Below are positions 31,894 to 40,024 of a DNA stretch of 43,155 nucleotides, in pieces. The notes under the pieces were generated by a model. The model worked only from the letters and a program-made list of their open reading frames with translations. It was not told the DNA's origin and made no database searches. This stretch comes from an uncultured Flavobacteriales bacterium (GTDB taxonomy: Bacteria; Bacteroidota; Bacteroidia; Flavobacteriales; Flavobacteriaceae). The position numbers were made by a program, and so were the translations under genes. The stretch is taken from assembly GCA_913058295.1 (NCBI GenBank), contig CAJXRD010000028.1, positions 1-43,155 on the forward strand, given 5' to 3'. Each line of letters starts with the position of its first letter. The stretch's first letter is position 1.

Positions 31894-31908
31894 CTTAAAA
31901 TGGGGAAT

Positions 31909-32640
31909 ATGCATAATGCCTTGGTAGTGATACCTACCTTTAATGAAATTGAGAATATTGAAAACATCATTCGTGCTGTTTTTAATTTACCTGATGGATT
32001 TGATATTTTGGTAGTTGATGATAATTCTCCAGACAATACTTCGGCGATAGTTGAAAAGCTAATAACCGAATTTCCATCTCAACTTTTTTTAGAAAAGAGA
32101 AAGGGAAAATTAGGATTAGGTACTGCCTATATTCATGGCTTTAAGTGGGCGTTGCAAAGAGATTATGAATTTGTAATCGAAATGGATGCAGATTTTTCTC
32201 ATAATCCAAAAGATTTGATCAAATTGTACAATGCTTGTACATTAGATGGGTTGGATATGTCTATAGGCTCTCGTTATAAAACAGGAGTTAATGTAGTTAA
32301 TTGGCCAATGAGCAGAGTATTATTGTCTTGGTTGGCATCAAAGTATGTGCGGTTTGTCACAGGGATGAATATTTGTGATACTACTGCCGGTTTTGTGTGT
32401 TATAAACGCGAGGTCTTAGAGAAGATTAATCTAGATAAAATTCAGTTTGTGGGTTATGCGTTTCAGATTGAAATGAAATTTAAGACCTATTTAAATAAGT
32501 TTAAAATAGTAGAGGTTCCTGTGATATTTACAGATAGAACCCAAGGGGAATCGAAAATGAGTGGTGGAATTATTTCCGAAGCAATTTTTGGAGTAATATC
32601 TATGAAGTTTAAAAGTATGTTTACAAAATACGAGATTTAA
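31909..32640 (+). CDS. Polyprenol-phosphate mannosyltransferase-like glycosyltransferase (GT2)
   Basis: The 243-residue cytosolic or membrane-associated GT-A enzyme resembles dolichol-phosphate-mannose synthase. ALVVIPTFNEIENIENII, the nucleotide-sugar pair LVVDDNSPD and the metal site EMDADFSHNP (DxD-type) are clear, followed by SRYKTGVNVVNWPMSR and TDRTQGESKM. It lacks C-terminal membrane helices, as in the short soluble class. It probably loads a sugar onto undecaprenyl phosphate. ATG 31900 is an alternative start. Its stop overlaps the pyrC start (TAATG). Confidence 0.9.
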   Translation: MHNALVVIPTFNEIENIENIIRAVFNLPDGFDILVVDDNSPDNTSAIVEKLITEFPSQLFLEKRKGKLGLGTAYIHGFKWALQRDYEFVIEMDADFSHNPKDLIKLYNACTLDGLDMSIGSRYKTGVNVVNWPMSRVLLSWLASKYVRFVTGMNICDTTAGFVCYKREVLEKINLDKIQFVGYAFQIEMKFKTYLNKFKIVEVPVIFTDRTQGESKMSGGIISEAIFGVISMKFKSMFTKYEI

Positions 32641-33980
32641 TGAAAACGGTTTTAATAAAAAACGCAAAAATAGTCAATGAAGGAGTCATTAAAAACGGAG
32701 ACGTTTATATTGAAAATGATCGCATTGTAGAAATTGAGGATAGCATTAGTGTAAAAACTTCAATTACTCAGGTAATTGATGCTGAAGGGCGTTATTTACT
32801 TCCAGGAATGATAGATGACCAAGTTCACTTTAGAGAGCCTGGACTTACCCATAAAGCAACTATTGAAACAGAATCTAGAGCAGCAGTCGCAGGAGGAATC
32901 ACCTCTTTTATTGAAATGCCAAATACAGTTCCTCAAGCAACTACCATCGAAAAATTAGAAGAAAAATTCTCTATTGCCAAAAAAACTTCTTGGGCCAATT
33001 ATTCCTTTATGTTTGGAGGAACTAATGACAATCTAGATGAAATTCTAAAAGTGGATAAAAATAAAGTAGCTGGACTTAAATTGTTTTTAGGATCTTCTAC
33101 AGGGAATATGCTAGTGGATAATCCAGAAGTTTTAGAGGAGATTTTCAGTAAAACAGATTTATTGATATCTGTGCATTGTGAAGATGAAGCGACTATTAAA
33201 AAGAATTTAGAGGAATATCTTTCAAAATATGGTGAGGATATTCCAATCGAAATGCATCCTAAAATACGAAGTGGAGAAGCTTGTTATATTTCTTCTTCAA
33301 AAGCGATTGAGCTTGCGAAAAAAACAGGAGCACGTCTGCATGTTTTTCATCTTTCTACGGAAAAAGAAACACACCTTTTCTCCAATAAAAAGAAACTTTC
33401 TGAAAAGAAAATTACTTCCGAAGTTTGTGTGCATCATTTATGGTTTACCGACAAAGATTATAAAACAAAAGGGACAAAAATTAAATGGAATCCTGCCGTT
33501 AAAAGTCAAAAGGATCAAGATGGATTATGGAAGGCGTTATTAGACGGTCGTATTGATGTAATTGCAACAGATCATGCCCCACATACTTTAGAAGAAAAAA
33601 ACAATGGTTATACCAAAGCTCCTTCAGGAGGGCCTTTAGTGCAGCATGCATTGGTTGCCTTATTTGAAATGTATCATAAAGGAAAAATTTCTCTGGAAAA
33701 AATTGTGGAGAAAACAGCCCACAATCCTGCTATTTTATTTCAAATTAAAGATAGAGGCTATATTAGAGAAGGCTATAAAGCCGATTTGGTATTGGTAGAT
33801 TTGGTGGCGCCATGGAGTGTAAATAAAGATAATATTTTTTACAAATGTGGATGGTCTCCTTTTGAAGGCACTGCTTTTAAATCTAGAATAACTCATACCT
33901 TTGTAAATGGAGTGCTAACTTATCATAATTTTAAGTTTCCAAATAGAAGTACTCCAGAAAGATTAACATTTAACCGATAA
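32640..33980 (+). CDS. pyrC: Dihydroorotase, class I
   Basis: The enzyme closes carbamoyl aspartate to dihydroorotate in pyrimidine synthesis. The 446-residue length and GGITSFIEMPNT place it in the long, class I type. The catalytic ATDHAPHT block is present, and the likely carbamylated lysine is in GLKLFLGSSTG. In the first metal motif, usually HxH, the sequence is DDQVHFREPG, so Gln61 replaces the first histidine. My recollection is that other Bacteroidota share this. It is the middle gene of an operon with one-base overlaps on both sides. Confidence 0.93.
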   Translation: MKTVLIKNAKIVNEGVIKNGDVYIENDRIVEIEDSISVKTSITQVIDAEGRYLLPGMIDDQVHFREPGLTHKATIETESRAAVAGGITSFIEMPNTVPQATTIEKLEEKFSIAKKTSWANYSFMFGGTNDNLDEILKVDKNKVAGLKLFLGSSTGNMLVDNPEVLEEIFSKTDLLISVHCEDEATIKKNLEEYLSKYGEDIPIEMHPKIRSGEACYISSSKAIELAKKTGARLHVFHLSTEKETHLFSNKKKLSEKKITSEVCVHHLWFTDKDYKTKGTKIKWNPAVKSQKDQDGLWKALLDGRIDVIATDHAPHTLEEKNNGYTKAPSGGPLVQHALVALFEMYHKGKISLEKIVEKTAHNPAILFQIKDRGYIREGYKADLVLVDLVAPWSVNKDNIFYKCGWSPFEGTAFKSRITHTFVNGVLTYHNFKFPNRSTPERLTFNR

Positions 33981-34441
33981 TGAAATATCTATCTATACTA
34001 ATTTGCGCCATTTTGTTTTTTGGCTGTCAGGATATAAAAGAAGTTGAAAAACCTGAGAACCTGATTTCACAAGAGGTAATGGTTACTATTTTAACCGATG
34101 TCTATATTAGCAATGCTTCCCGAAGCGTAAATAACAAGTTGTTAAAGGAATATAATATTAGATTAGATTCTGTGATTTATAATAAATACCATATAGATAG
34201 TCTTCAGTTTGTAGAAAGCAATGCTTATTATAGTTCCGATTTAAAAACCTATAAGGGTATGATTACTAAGGTGCAAGAGGGCTTAATTATCTTGCAAAAA
34301 GAAAAGGATAGTGTTTTTGAAAAAATTAAAAAAGAAAAAGAAGATTCTACTAAGGCTAAGAAAAAAGAAGATTCTACTAAGATTAAGATAAAAGAAACCC
34401 CAAAATTATTAGCCAATCCAATAGAAAGTGATATTAACTAA
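33980..34441 (+). CDS. DUF4296 lipoprotein
   Basis: The 153-residue protein has a lipoprotein signal (AILFFGC, Cys16). Its conserved DUF4296 part begins EKPENLISQEVMVTILTDVYI and includes YNIRLDSVIYNKYHIDSLQF. The last 50 residues are a highly charged Lys/Glu tail with a duplicated KKEDSTK unit that is also visible as a direct DNA repeat near 34338-34381. Function is unknown. It closes the glycosyltransferase-pyrC operon and overlaps the convergent epimerase gene by 8 bases. Confidence 0.88.
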   Translation: MKYLSILICAILFFGCQDIKEVEKPENLISQEVMVTILTDVYISNASRSVNNKLLKEYNIRLDSVIYNKYHIDSLQFVESNAYYSSDLKTYKGMITKVQEGLIILQKEKDSVFEKIKKEKEDSTKAKKKEDSTKIKIKETPKLLANPIESDIN

Positions 34442-35468
34442 AATCTCTTAGATAATTTCTAGATATTCGTTCTAGTGACTTTTCATAATCTTTAAATTCG
34501 AAATTGAGCTCCTTTTTAATTTTTGAGGCATCGTAATAAGATTCCTTATATAATGAGGTGACAGTAGCTTTTAAAAGTCTTCTTTTAGTTCTGAATACCT
34601 TGTTTGAAAACCAATCTATAGTACTAAACAGGTTCATTTTCCATTTTTCAATTAATTTAAAAGGAGGTTTTTTATGAAGGTTAATCGCTAATTTAGATAG
34701 AAAATCTTGATAAGAAATATTAGCACTCACCAATAAGTAATTATTGTTTTTAACTTCACTATTCATTAATAAAACCATAGCCTTTACTACATCTTGAACA
34801 TCTACAATGCCAATACCTCCTGAAGTATAAAATTTAATTCCTTTGGAAGCAGAACGCAAAATTCCTCCACTAGCAGAGCTCCAAATTCCATCGCCCACAA
34901 TAACGCCAGGATGAACAATAATGGCATCTAAACCTTCTTGTGTGCCTCGCCAAACTTCCATTTCTGCATCGTATTTAGTTATGGTATAAACACTGTTTTT
35001 ATCTTCGGGGTTGTATTCTGATTCTTCGGTGGATAAGGAACCATTTAGATTTTTTCCTAAGGTAGCAATAGAGCTAACGTAACAAAGTTTTTTAACCCCT
35101 TGGGATAAGCAAAGATTTACCACATTTGCCGTTCCTTCTACATTTACTTTTTTGAGAGTATTAAAATGCCTTGGGTTAAAACTTATATAAGCGGCACAAT
35201 GGTAAACAAATTCAATGTCTTTAAATGCAGGAGTTAGGGAAGGTACATCGGTAATATCTGCCTCCATCCATTCTATTTTAGAAAAAAGAGATTCATAGTC
35301 ATTGGTGTAAAAGGAGAATACATTTTTAACCGCATTTAAATCGCTGGATTTTCTATGTATTGCTCTAACTTTTTCGCTGCTCTGTAGGGTGCTTGTCGAA
35401 GTGCTATTTATTAAAGCATATAATAAATGTGCACCTACCAAACCAGTTCCTCCTGTTACTAATATCAT
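34434..35468 (-). CDS. NAD-dependent epimerase/dehydratase family protein
   Basis: This 344-residue SDR enzyme has the extended-type Rossmann motif TGGTGLVG at 5-12, the catalytic SSIATL...YTITKYDAE (YxxxK) region and HPGVIVGDG. It resembles dihydroflavonol-reductase or sterol-dehydrogenase-like SDRs of flavobacteria, substrate unknown. Residues 21-30 (NSTSTSTLQS) look like an insertion between the first helix and the second strand. The DNA there contains GCTTGTCGAAGTG, the same 13 bases as in the palindromic repeat at 961-981. It is divergent from the propeller gene. Confidence 0.87.
   Translation of the reverse strand: MILVTGGTGLVGAHLLYALINSTSTSTLQSSEKVRAIHRKSSDLNAVKNVFSFYTNDYESLFSKIEWMEADITDVPSLTPAFKDIEFVYHCAAYISFNPRHFNTLKKVNVEGTANVVNLCLSQGVKKLCYVSSIATLGKNLNGSLSTEESEYNPEDKNSVYTITKYDAEMEVWRGTQEGLDAIIVHPGVIVGDGIWSSASGGILRSASKGIKFYTSGGIGIVDVQDVVKAMVLLMNSEVKNNNYLLVSANISYQDFLSKLAINLHKKPPFKLIEKWKMNLFSTIDWFSNKVFRTKRRLLKATVTSLYKESYYDASKIKKELNFEFKDYEKSLERISRNYLRDFS
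35387..35405. repeat. Decayed palindromic element inside the epimerase gene
   Basis: GCTTGTCGAAGTG is identical to the core and right arm of the copy at 961-981. The CTC side is altered (CAC) and the arms no longer pair. Read as protein it gives part of a Ser/Thr-rich stretch at the point where the epimerase seems to have extra residues. Confidence 0.5.
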
Positions 35469-35525
35469 AAGTACAATGTAGGAATATTATATTATAAATT
35501 AATCTAGTTTTTCTATATTTATAAA

Positions 35526-36896
35526 ATGAAAAATATAGTTTTAACCATATTATTAATTTCTCCTTTTTGTTTTTATGCTCAATTTAGTGAACAAAAAATA
35601 ATAAGTGAAGATGCTATATCTTCTTGGTCAATTTATGCTGCCGATATGGATGGAGATGGTAAGATAGATCTGCTATCTGCTTCTTCAGGAGATGATACTT
35701 TAGCTTGGTATAAAAATTTAGATGGATTAGGTGATTTTGGCTCTAAACAAACTATTGCTTTATTAGACCAAACAAGATATGTAATAGCTTCAGATCTAGA
35801 TAACGATGGAGATCTAGATGTTTTAGCAACTACCGGATCTATTAATTTAGTGGTGTGGTATGAAAATGAAGATGGTCTTGGTAATTTTGGTTCCCAACAA
35901 ATTATTAGTTCAGATTTACTCCTCCCTAAAATGCTTATTTCAGAAGATGTAGATAATGATGGAGATTTAGATGTTATTATTGCATCTAAACTAGATGGTA
36001 AAGTAACTTGGTTTGAAAATTTAGACGGTTTGGGAAATTTTGGAACCCAACAAATTATAAGCAATAATTCTTTAACTCCAATTTCTGTTTATTTTGCAGA
36101 TATAGATGGCGATGGCGATGGTGATGTTTTATCCGATAGTTCTAGTAATAATTTTCCATGTTGGTATGAAAATGAAGGGAACGGTAATTTTGGTACCCAA
36201 CAAGAAATTACCCAAGATACTTTAGGTACTCATTATGTTTTAGCAAACGATGTAGATGGCGATGGCGATATGGATGTATTAAATATAGAATTTGGAGGAG
36301 AAACTATTGCTTGGTACGAAAATACAGATGGGCTAGGCACTTTTGGTCTCAAACAAATCATAACTAATGACTTAAATGCACCTTTTTCTATTTTTATGGC
36401 AGATTTAGATAATGATGGGGATCATGATATTTTATATAACTCCCAAGAAGTAGTGGACTCAGATTATCTAGCTTGGCAAGAAAATGATGGTCATGGTAAT
36501 TTTGGAGAAGTACAAGTAATTACAACTAATGTAATAGCACCTAGAGGGTTATTTGCTGCAGATATAGACAATGATGGGGACATGGATGTTTTTTCTACCT
36601 CTATAGCAGATAATAAAATAGCTTGGCACGAAAACTATACTATTTTAGGTGTAGAAGAATCGCTAGAAATTAAGATGAACCTACATCCAAATCCAGCGAA
36701 TACTCATATAAATTTAACAAGTAATGGCAATTTCATTATTAACTCTATTGTGATTTATGATGTGATGGGAAGACAAGCAAAACAAGAATTTGAAAACACA
36801 AATCAAATAGATATTTCAAATTTAGAAGCTGGAGTATATTTTGTAACTATTAGAACAGATAAGGGAGAGCTTGTTAAAAAAATTATTAAGGAGTGA
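35526..36896 (+). CDS. Secreted seven-repeat FG-GAP/VCBS beta-propeller with T9SS sorting domain
   Basis: The 456-residue product has a Sec signal ending ...CFYAQ (19). Seven repeats follow, each with a calcium-loop motif of the type ADxDGDGxxDxL (for example AADMDGDGKIDLL, ASDLDNDGDLDVL, SEDVDNDGDLDVI) and an AWYEN-type strand. Seven repeats fit a closed seven-bladed propeller. From about residue 380 a type-A T9SS domain follows (LHPNPANTHINLTS, IYDVMGRQ, GVYFVTI). It is probably a surface or released binding protein. The ligand is unknown. Confidence 0.92.
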   Translation: MKNIVLTILLISPFCFYAQFSEQKIISEDAISSWSIYAADMDGDGKIDLLSASSGDDTLAWYKNLDGLGDFGSKQTIALLDQTRYVIASDLDNDGDLDVLATTGSINLVVWYENEDGLGNFGSQQIISSDLLLPKMLISEDVDNDGDLDVIIASKLDGKVTWFENLDGLGNFGTQQIISNNSLTPISVYFADIDGDGDGDVLSDSSSNNFPCWYENEGNGNFGTQQEITQDTLGTHYVLANDVDGDGDMDVLNIEFGGETIAWYENTDGLGTFGLKQIITNDLNAPFSIFMADLDNDGDHDILYNSQEVVDSDYLAWQENDGHGNFGEVQVITTNVIAPRGLFAADIDNDGDMDVFSTSIADNKIAWHENYTILGVEESLEIKMNLHPNPANTHINLTSNGNFIINSIVIYDVMGRQAKQEFENTNQIDISNLEAGVYFVTIRTDKGELVKKIIKE

Positions 36897-36900
36897 TACA

Positions 36901-37233
36901 TTAATACTTTAACAAATCATTCAATGTTTTTTTAATAATACCAATATCTTTCTTTGAAACTACACCTAACTTCTTTTTTAAGCGCTCCTTGGAGACAGAA
37001 CGAATATGGAAAGTAAGAATTTCTGAAGCATTTTTAAGTCCGTTTTCATGACTTGGGTTTAAAACAACATTTCCTTTAAACTCCTTTATGTTTGTAGTTA
37101 GTGGGCAAACAATTACAATGTTTAAGTTCTCGTTAAGCATGTTTCCACTAATAATTAGCGAGGGTCTTCTGCCTCCTTGCTCACTTCCTTTAATGGGGTC
37201 AAAATACATTTCCCAAATTTCACCCTGCTTCAT
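36901..37233 (-). CDS. MazF/PemK-family toxin (endoribonuclease)
   Basis: The 110-residue protein has the family hallmarks KQGEIWEMYFDPIKGSEQGGRRPSLIIS, VCPLTTN and SEILTFHIRSVSKERL. MazF-type toxins cleave mRNA at short sequences and halt growth until neutralised. Its start overlaps the end of the antitoxin gene by 14 bases, the usual antitoxin-first layout. The length is complete and the conserved Arg and Thr of the active region are present, so it should be active. Confidence 0.93.
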   Translation of the reverse strand: MKQGEIWEMYFDPIKGSEQGGRRPSLIISGNMLNENLNIVIVCPLTTNIKEFKGNVVLNPSHENGLKNASEILTFHIRSVSKERLKKKLGVVSKKDIGIIKKTLNDLLKY

Positions 37234-37468
37234 CTTCTACGTCTAATTGGTTTAAATAATGGGTCATTCCTTCTTCCGCCATTGCTAAAATATCGGCATC
37301 ATCTTTATGTTTTCTGTAAGATCTAACATACTCAGCGCGTTCTAATTGATCTAAATATAAAGTCAATGCTTTTTGAATGAGTTTATTTTTTGGCATTTTC
37401 AATTTTTTAGAATAATCGTTTAGCTGTTCTAATAATTGATCTGGCAGTGTTGAAGTGAAAGTGGACAT
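37220..37468 (-). CDS. Ribbon-helix-helix antitoxin
   Basis: The 82-residue protein starts at ATG 37468. The N-terminal half MSTFTSTLPDQLLEQLNDYS...MPKNKLIQKALTLYLDQLE is a ribbon-helix-helix DNA-binding fold. The C-terminal half is acidic and likely binds and blocks the toxin. A longer in-frame start at 37498 would place ten residues across the operator and promoter, so it is rejected. As in other pairs it should repress its own operon through the palindrome at 37474-37489. Confidence 0.88.
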   Translation of the reverse strand: MSTFTSTLPDQLLEQLNDYSKKLKMPKNKLIQKALTLYLDQLERAEYVRSYRKHKDDADILAMAEEGMTHYLNQLDVEDEAG

Positions 37469-37473
37469 AACCA

Positions 37474-37489
37474 ATAAATATGTATTTAT
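37474..37489 (-). promoter_or_regulatory. Toxin-antitoxin operator palindrome
   Basis: ATAAATA-TG-TATTTAT is a perfect inverted repeat of 7-base arms, 6 bases upstream of the antitoxin start. It lies between a -7 match and the start codon, the right place for autorepression by the ribbon-helix-helix protein. Confidence 0.6.
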
Positions 37490-37495
37490 GAAACA

Positions 37496-37503
37496 CAAAT
37501 ATA
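37496..37503 (-). promoter_or_regulatory. -7 promoter element of the toxin-antitoxin operon
   Basis: On the minus strand TATATTTG fits TAnnTTTG. The predicted start of transcription falls at the edge of the operator palindrome. Confidence 0.45.
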
Positions 37504-37559
37504 ATATTATTTATATCAATTGTTTTATAATTAATGTTTTATCTTAAAATTTAGAAATA

Positions 37560-37567
37560 TATCTTTG
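37560..37567 (+). promoter_or_regulatory. -7 promoter element of tyrS
   Basis: TATCTTTG lies 16 bases before the tyrS start codon and fits TAnnTTTG. No well-spaced -33 motif is seen. Confidence 0.45.
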
Positions 37568-37583
37568 TTGAAAATTTATAAAA

Positions 37584-38876
37584 ATGCTTAAAAATTTCGT
37601 TGAAGAATTAAAATGGAGAGGGATGATTCACGATGTCATGCCAGATACAGAAACCCATCTAATGGAGCAAATGCGAACGGCTTATGTTGGTTTCGATCCT
37701 ACTGCAGATTCTCTTCATATTGGGAACCTTGTTCCTATTATGTTATTGGCATTTTTTCAGCGCAGCGGACATCAGCCTATCGCCTTGGTAGGAGGTGCTA
37801 CAGGTATGATTGGTGATCCTTCAGGGAAGTCTAACGAACGTAATTTGTTAGATGAAGAAACATTAAGACATAACCAAGAATGTGTTAGAAAGCAATTGGC
37901 TCAGTTTTTAGATTTTAGCTCTGGAGTAGAAAATAAAGCTATCATGGTGAACAATTACGATTGGATGAAAGAGTTTTCTTTTTTAGATTTTATCCGAGAT
38001 GTAGGGAAGCATATCACCGTAAACTATATGATGGCAAAAGATTCTGTAAAGAGTCGTTTAACAGCCGATGGCGAAGGAATGTCATTTACAGAATTTACCT
38101 ATCAAATGGTACAGGGTTACGATTTCCTTCATTTATATAAAGAGAAAAACTGTACCCTAGAAATGGGAGGTAGTGACCAATGGGGAAATATTACCACCGG
38201 TACAGAATTGGTTCGTCGAATTGGTGGTGGAAAAGGCTATGCACTTACCTGTCCTTTAATTACTAAAAGTGATGGAAGTAAGTTTGGAAAAAGCGAAGGT
38301 GGAAATATTTGGTTGGATGCCAATAGAACCTCTCCTTATAAATTTTACCAATACTGGATGAATACCAGCGATGAAGATGCTGAAAAATATATAAAGATCT
38401 TTACTTTTTTAGATAAGGAAACTATTGATGCTTTGATTCTTGAGCATAAAGAAGCGCCACATATGCGTTTGCTTCAAAAGCGTTTGGCAGAAGAAGTAAC
38501 CGTAACAGTTCATAATAAAGAGGCCTTAGATAATGCGATTAAAGCTTCTAATATGTTATTCGGAAAATCAACTTCCGAAGATTTAAAAAATTTAGATACC
38601 AATACTTTTTTAGATGTTTTTGAAGGAGTTACGCAAGCGGAAATTTCTAAATCTGAAATAGAAAGTGGATTAGATATTATTGGAGCATTAGCTGAGAAAA
38701 CAGGATTCTTAAAATCTAATGGAGATGCAAGACGTTCCTTAAAGGAGAACTCTGTTTCCGTAAATAAAGAGAAAGTTAAAGAAGGGTTTTCAATTACTAA
38801 ATCCGATTTAATCAATGAGCAGTTTGTGTTATTGCAACGCGGAAAGAAAAATTATTTTATCATTAAAGTGGTTTAA
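37584..38876 (+). CDS. tyrS: Tyrosyl-tRNA synthetase
   Basis: This class I synthetase charges tRNA-Tyr. The 430-residue length is normal. The HIGH-type motif is HIGN (45-48) within [18 protein letters not shown]. The KFGKS loop is at 233-237. [12 protein letters not shown] is the tyrosine-binding region. The C-terminal S4-like RNA-binding domain includes [17 protein letters not shown] and ends [16 protein letters not shown]. The gene is single and followed by a long palindromic terminator. Confidence 0.98.
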   Translation: MLKNFVEELKWRGMIHDVMPDTETHLMEQMRTAYVGFDPTADSLHIGNLVPIMLLAFFQRSGHQPIALVGGATGMIGDPSGKSNERNLLDEETLRHNQECVRKQLAQFLDFSSGVENKAIMVNNYDWMKEFSFLDFIRDVGKHITVNYMMAKDSVKSRLTADGEGMSFTEFTYQMVQGYDFLHLYKEKNCTLEMGGSDQWGNITTGTELVRRIGGGKGYALTCPLITKSDGSKFGKSEGGNIWLDANRTSPYKFYQYWMNTSDEDAEKYIKIFTFLDKETIDALILEHKEAPHMRLLQKRLAEEVTVTVHNKEALDNAIKASNMLFGKSTSEDLKNLDTNTFLDVFEGVTQAEISKSEIESGLDIIGALAEKTGFLKSNGDARRSLKENSVSVNKEKVKEGFSITKSDLINEQFVLLQRGKKNYFIIKVV

Positions 38877-38906
38877 TAAACATCTTAAGAAATAAAACAT
38901 ACTAAA

Positions 38907-38938
38907 AGTCCCCAAGTCTATTAATAGACTTGGGGACT
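38907..38938. terminator. 32-base perfect palindrome, terminator between tyrS and the YHS gene
   Basis: AGTCCCCAAGTCTATT is followed without spacer by its exact reverse complement. On the minus strand it is followed by TTTTAGTATGTTTT, so it should end the minus-strand YHS transcript well and the tyrS transcript at least partly. Confidence 0.8.
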
Positions 38939-38995
38939 GAATCAAACTAACCAACCATTACTTTGAAGCCTCACAACACTCAGATCAACAGAGTA

Positions 38996-39445
38996 TTAAT
39001 TTTCCTTTTTCAAAAGATTATTCCAATTAGAATTGGCTTGTTTAAGTAATTCTTCTGGACCTTCATCTATCCATTTTTCTAGAGTATTTACTCCCCAACT
39101 ATCGTAAAACAAATACAATTTATCATCTAGTATTTGAAATGACTTAGGGTTGATACTCACTTTTTCATTATTAACCGCAATGGCATAAGCGCAATATCCA
39201 CCATATTGAGGGATATACATTTCTGGGTTTTTCTTAAAGGCTTCCAAGTTTTCATTGGATGAAAACGAATACATAACATTCTTATACGTATAGGTTATGT
39301 TCTTATCTCCTTTAATTGCTTCATTGTTAAAATAAGCTACAACGTCATATCCTTCAGCAGCATATCCGTTTTTTAAATTTATATTCTCTTGGGCTTGTAC
39401 TATCGTAAACAGTAGAATTGCAAAAAGGGTTATGACTGGCTTCAA
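38996..39445 (-). CDS. Secreted YHS domain protein
   Basis: The 149-residue protein has a Sec signal (cleavage after ...TIVQAQ, 19). A YHS-type domain follows, with YAAEGYDVVAYFNNEAIKGD, YTYKNVMYSFSSNENLEAFKKNPEMYIPQYGGYCAYAI. YHS domains bind metals, often copper or iron, in transporters and oxygenase components. The Cys in GGYCAYA is the residue most often kept. It stands alone on the minus strand. The metal is not predictable from this. Confidence 0.9.
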   Translation of the reverse strand: MKPVITLFAILLFTIVQAQENINLKNGYAAEGYDVVAYFNNEAIKGDKNITYTYKNVMYSFSSNENLEAFKKNPEMYIPQYGGYCAYAIAVNNEKVSINPKSFQILDDKLYLFYDSWGVNTLEKWIDEGPEELLKQANSNWNNLLKKEN

Positions 39446-39501
39446 GTTATTTTTTTATCTCTTTTTTTAGTCGAGTATTTAAAAGAATACTTACATAAAT
39501 A

Positions 39502-40017
39502 TTATAAAAAATTAGAAACTTGGGGGTAAGGAACTAGGGAGCTAATTAATAATGCAATACTGTCTTTTAGTATTATGGTAATGCTTATTAATATGGTTAC
39601 CACTAAAATGGAAACAGAAATATTATTGTTCTTTATTTCTTTAAATTCATCTACACCTCTGGTAAGTATGGAGAAAAGAAAAAATACCGAAGTGTTTATC
39701 AGTACCGAAACTACAAAACCAATAAGTAAATAAAGTCCGGAGTAAAGAATAATAGTAGAGGTTTCCACAACCTCTATTTGTGTTGTTGAAAGCCTGATAA
39801 TATTAGTAATAGAAGGTAAAATGGCACTTAATATGATACCAGTGGAAAGTATAACTCCAGAAGTGAATATCGTAAACGCAAGGTTGTTTCCTCTTAAATC
39901 GTGTTCTCTAAAAAACAGCCATTTTAGTATTTTATAAGTGGTATAAATAATGACCACAGTAATAAGGATCGATAAGATAATTTCGATTAAGGATAAGGTA
40001 AATAGTTTTGTGTTCAT
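39502..40017 (-). CDS. DUF350-like four-helix membrane protein
   Basis: This 171-residue inner-membrane protein has four long hydrophobic segments (about 10-32, 45-68, 90-113 and 133-156). LAFTIFTSGVILSTGIILSAI resembles the DUF350 repeat signature. DUF350 proteins occur with membrane-stress and polyamine-related modules but have no proven function. It lies 7 bases behind the transglutaminase-like gene, so the two should be co-transcribed. The family call is from pattern only and moderately sure. Confidence 0.65.
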   Translation of the reverse strand: MNTKLFTLSLIEIILSILITVVIIYTTYKILKWLFFREHDLRGNNLAFTIFTSGVILSTGIILSAILPSITNIIRLSTTQIEVVETSTIILYSGLYLLIGFVVSVLINTSVFFLFSILTRGVDEFKEIKNNNISVSILVVTILISITIILKDSIALLISSLVPYPQVSNFL

Positions 40018-40024
40018 AATAATA

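Noticed and set aside
33229-33543. 104-residue plus-strand frame
   Set aside because: Lies wholly inside pyrC in another frame, Lys/Phe-rich with no family signal. It is a shadow of the real gene.
35633-36064. 143-residue minus-strand frame
   Set aside because: Antisense to the repeat-rich propeller gene, where absence of stops comes from the repeated Asp/Gly codons.
39474-39491. AGTATT/AATACT hairpin behind the DUF350-like gene
   Set aside because: Six AT-rich pairs without a T-run are common by chance in this base composition.
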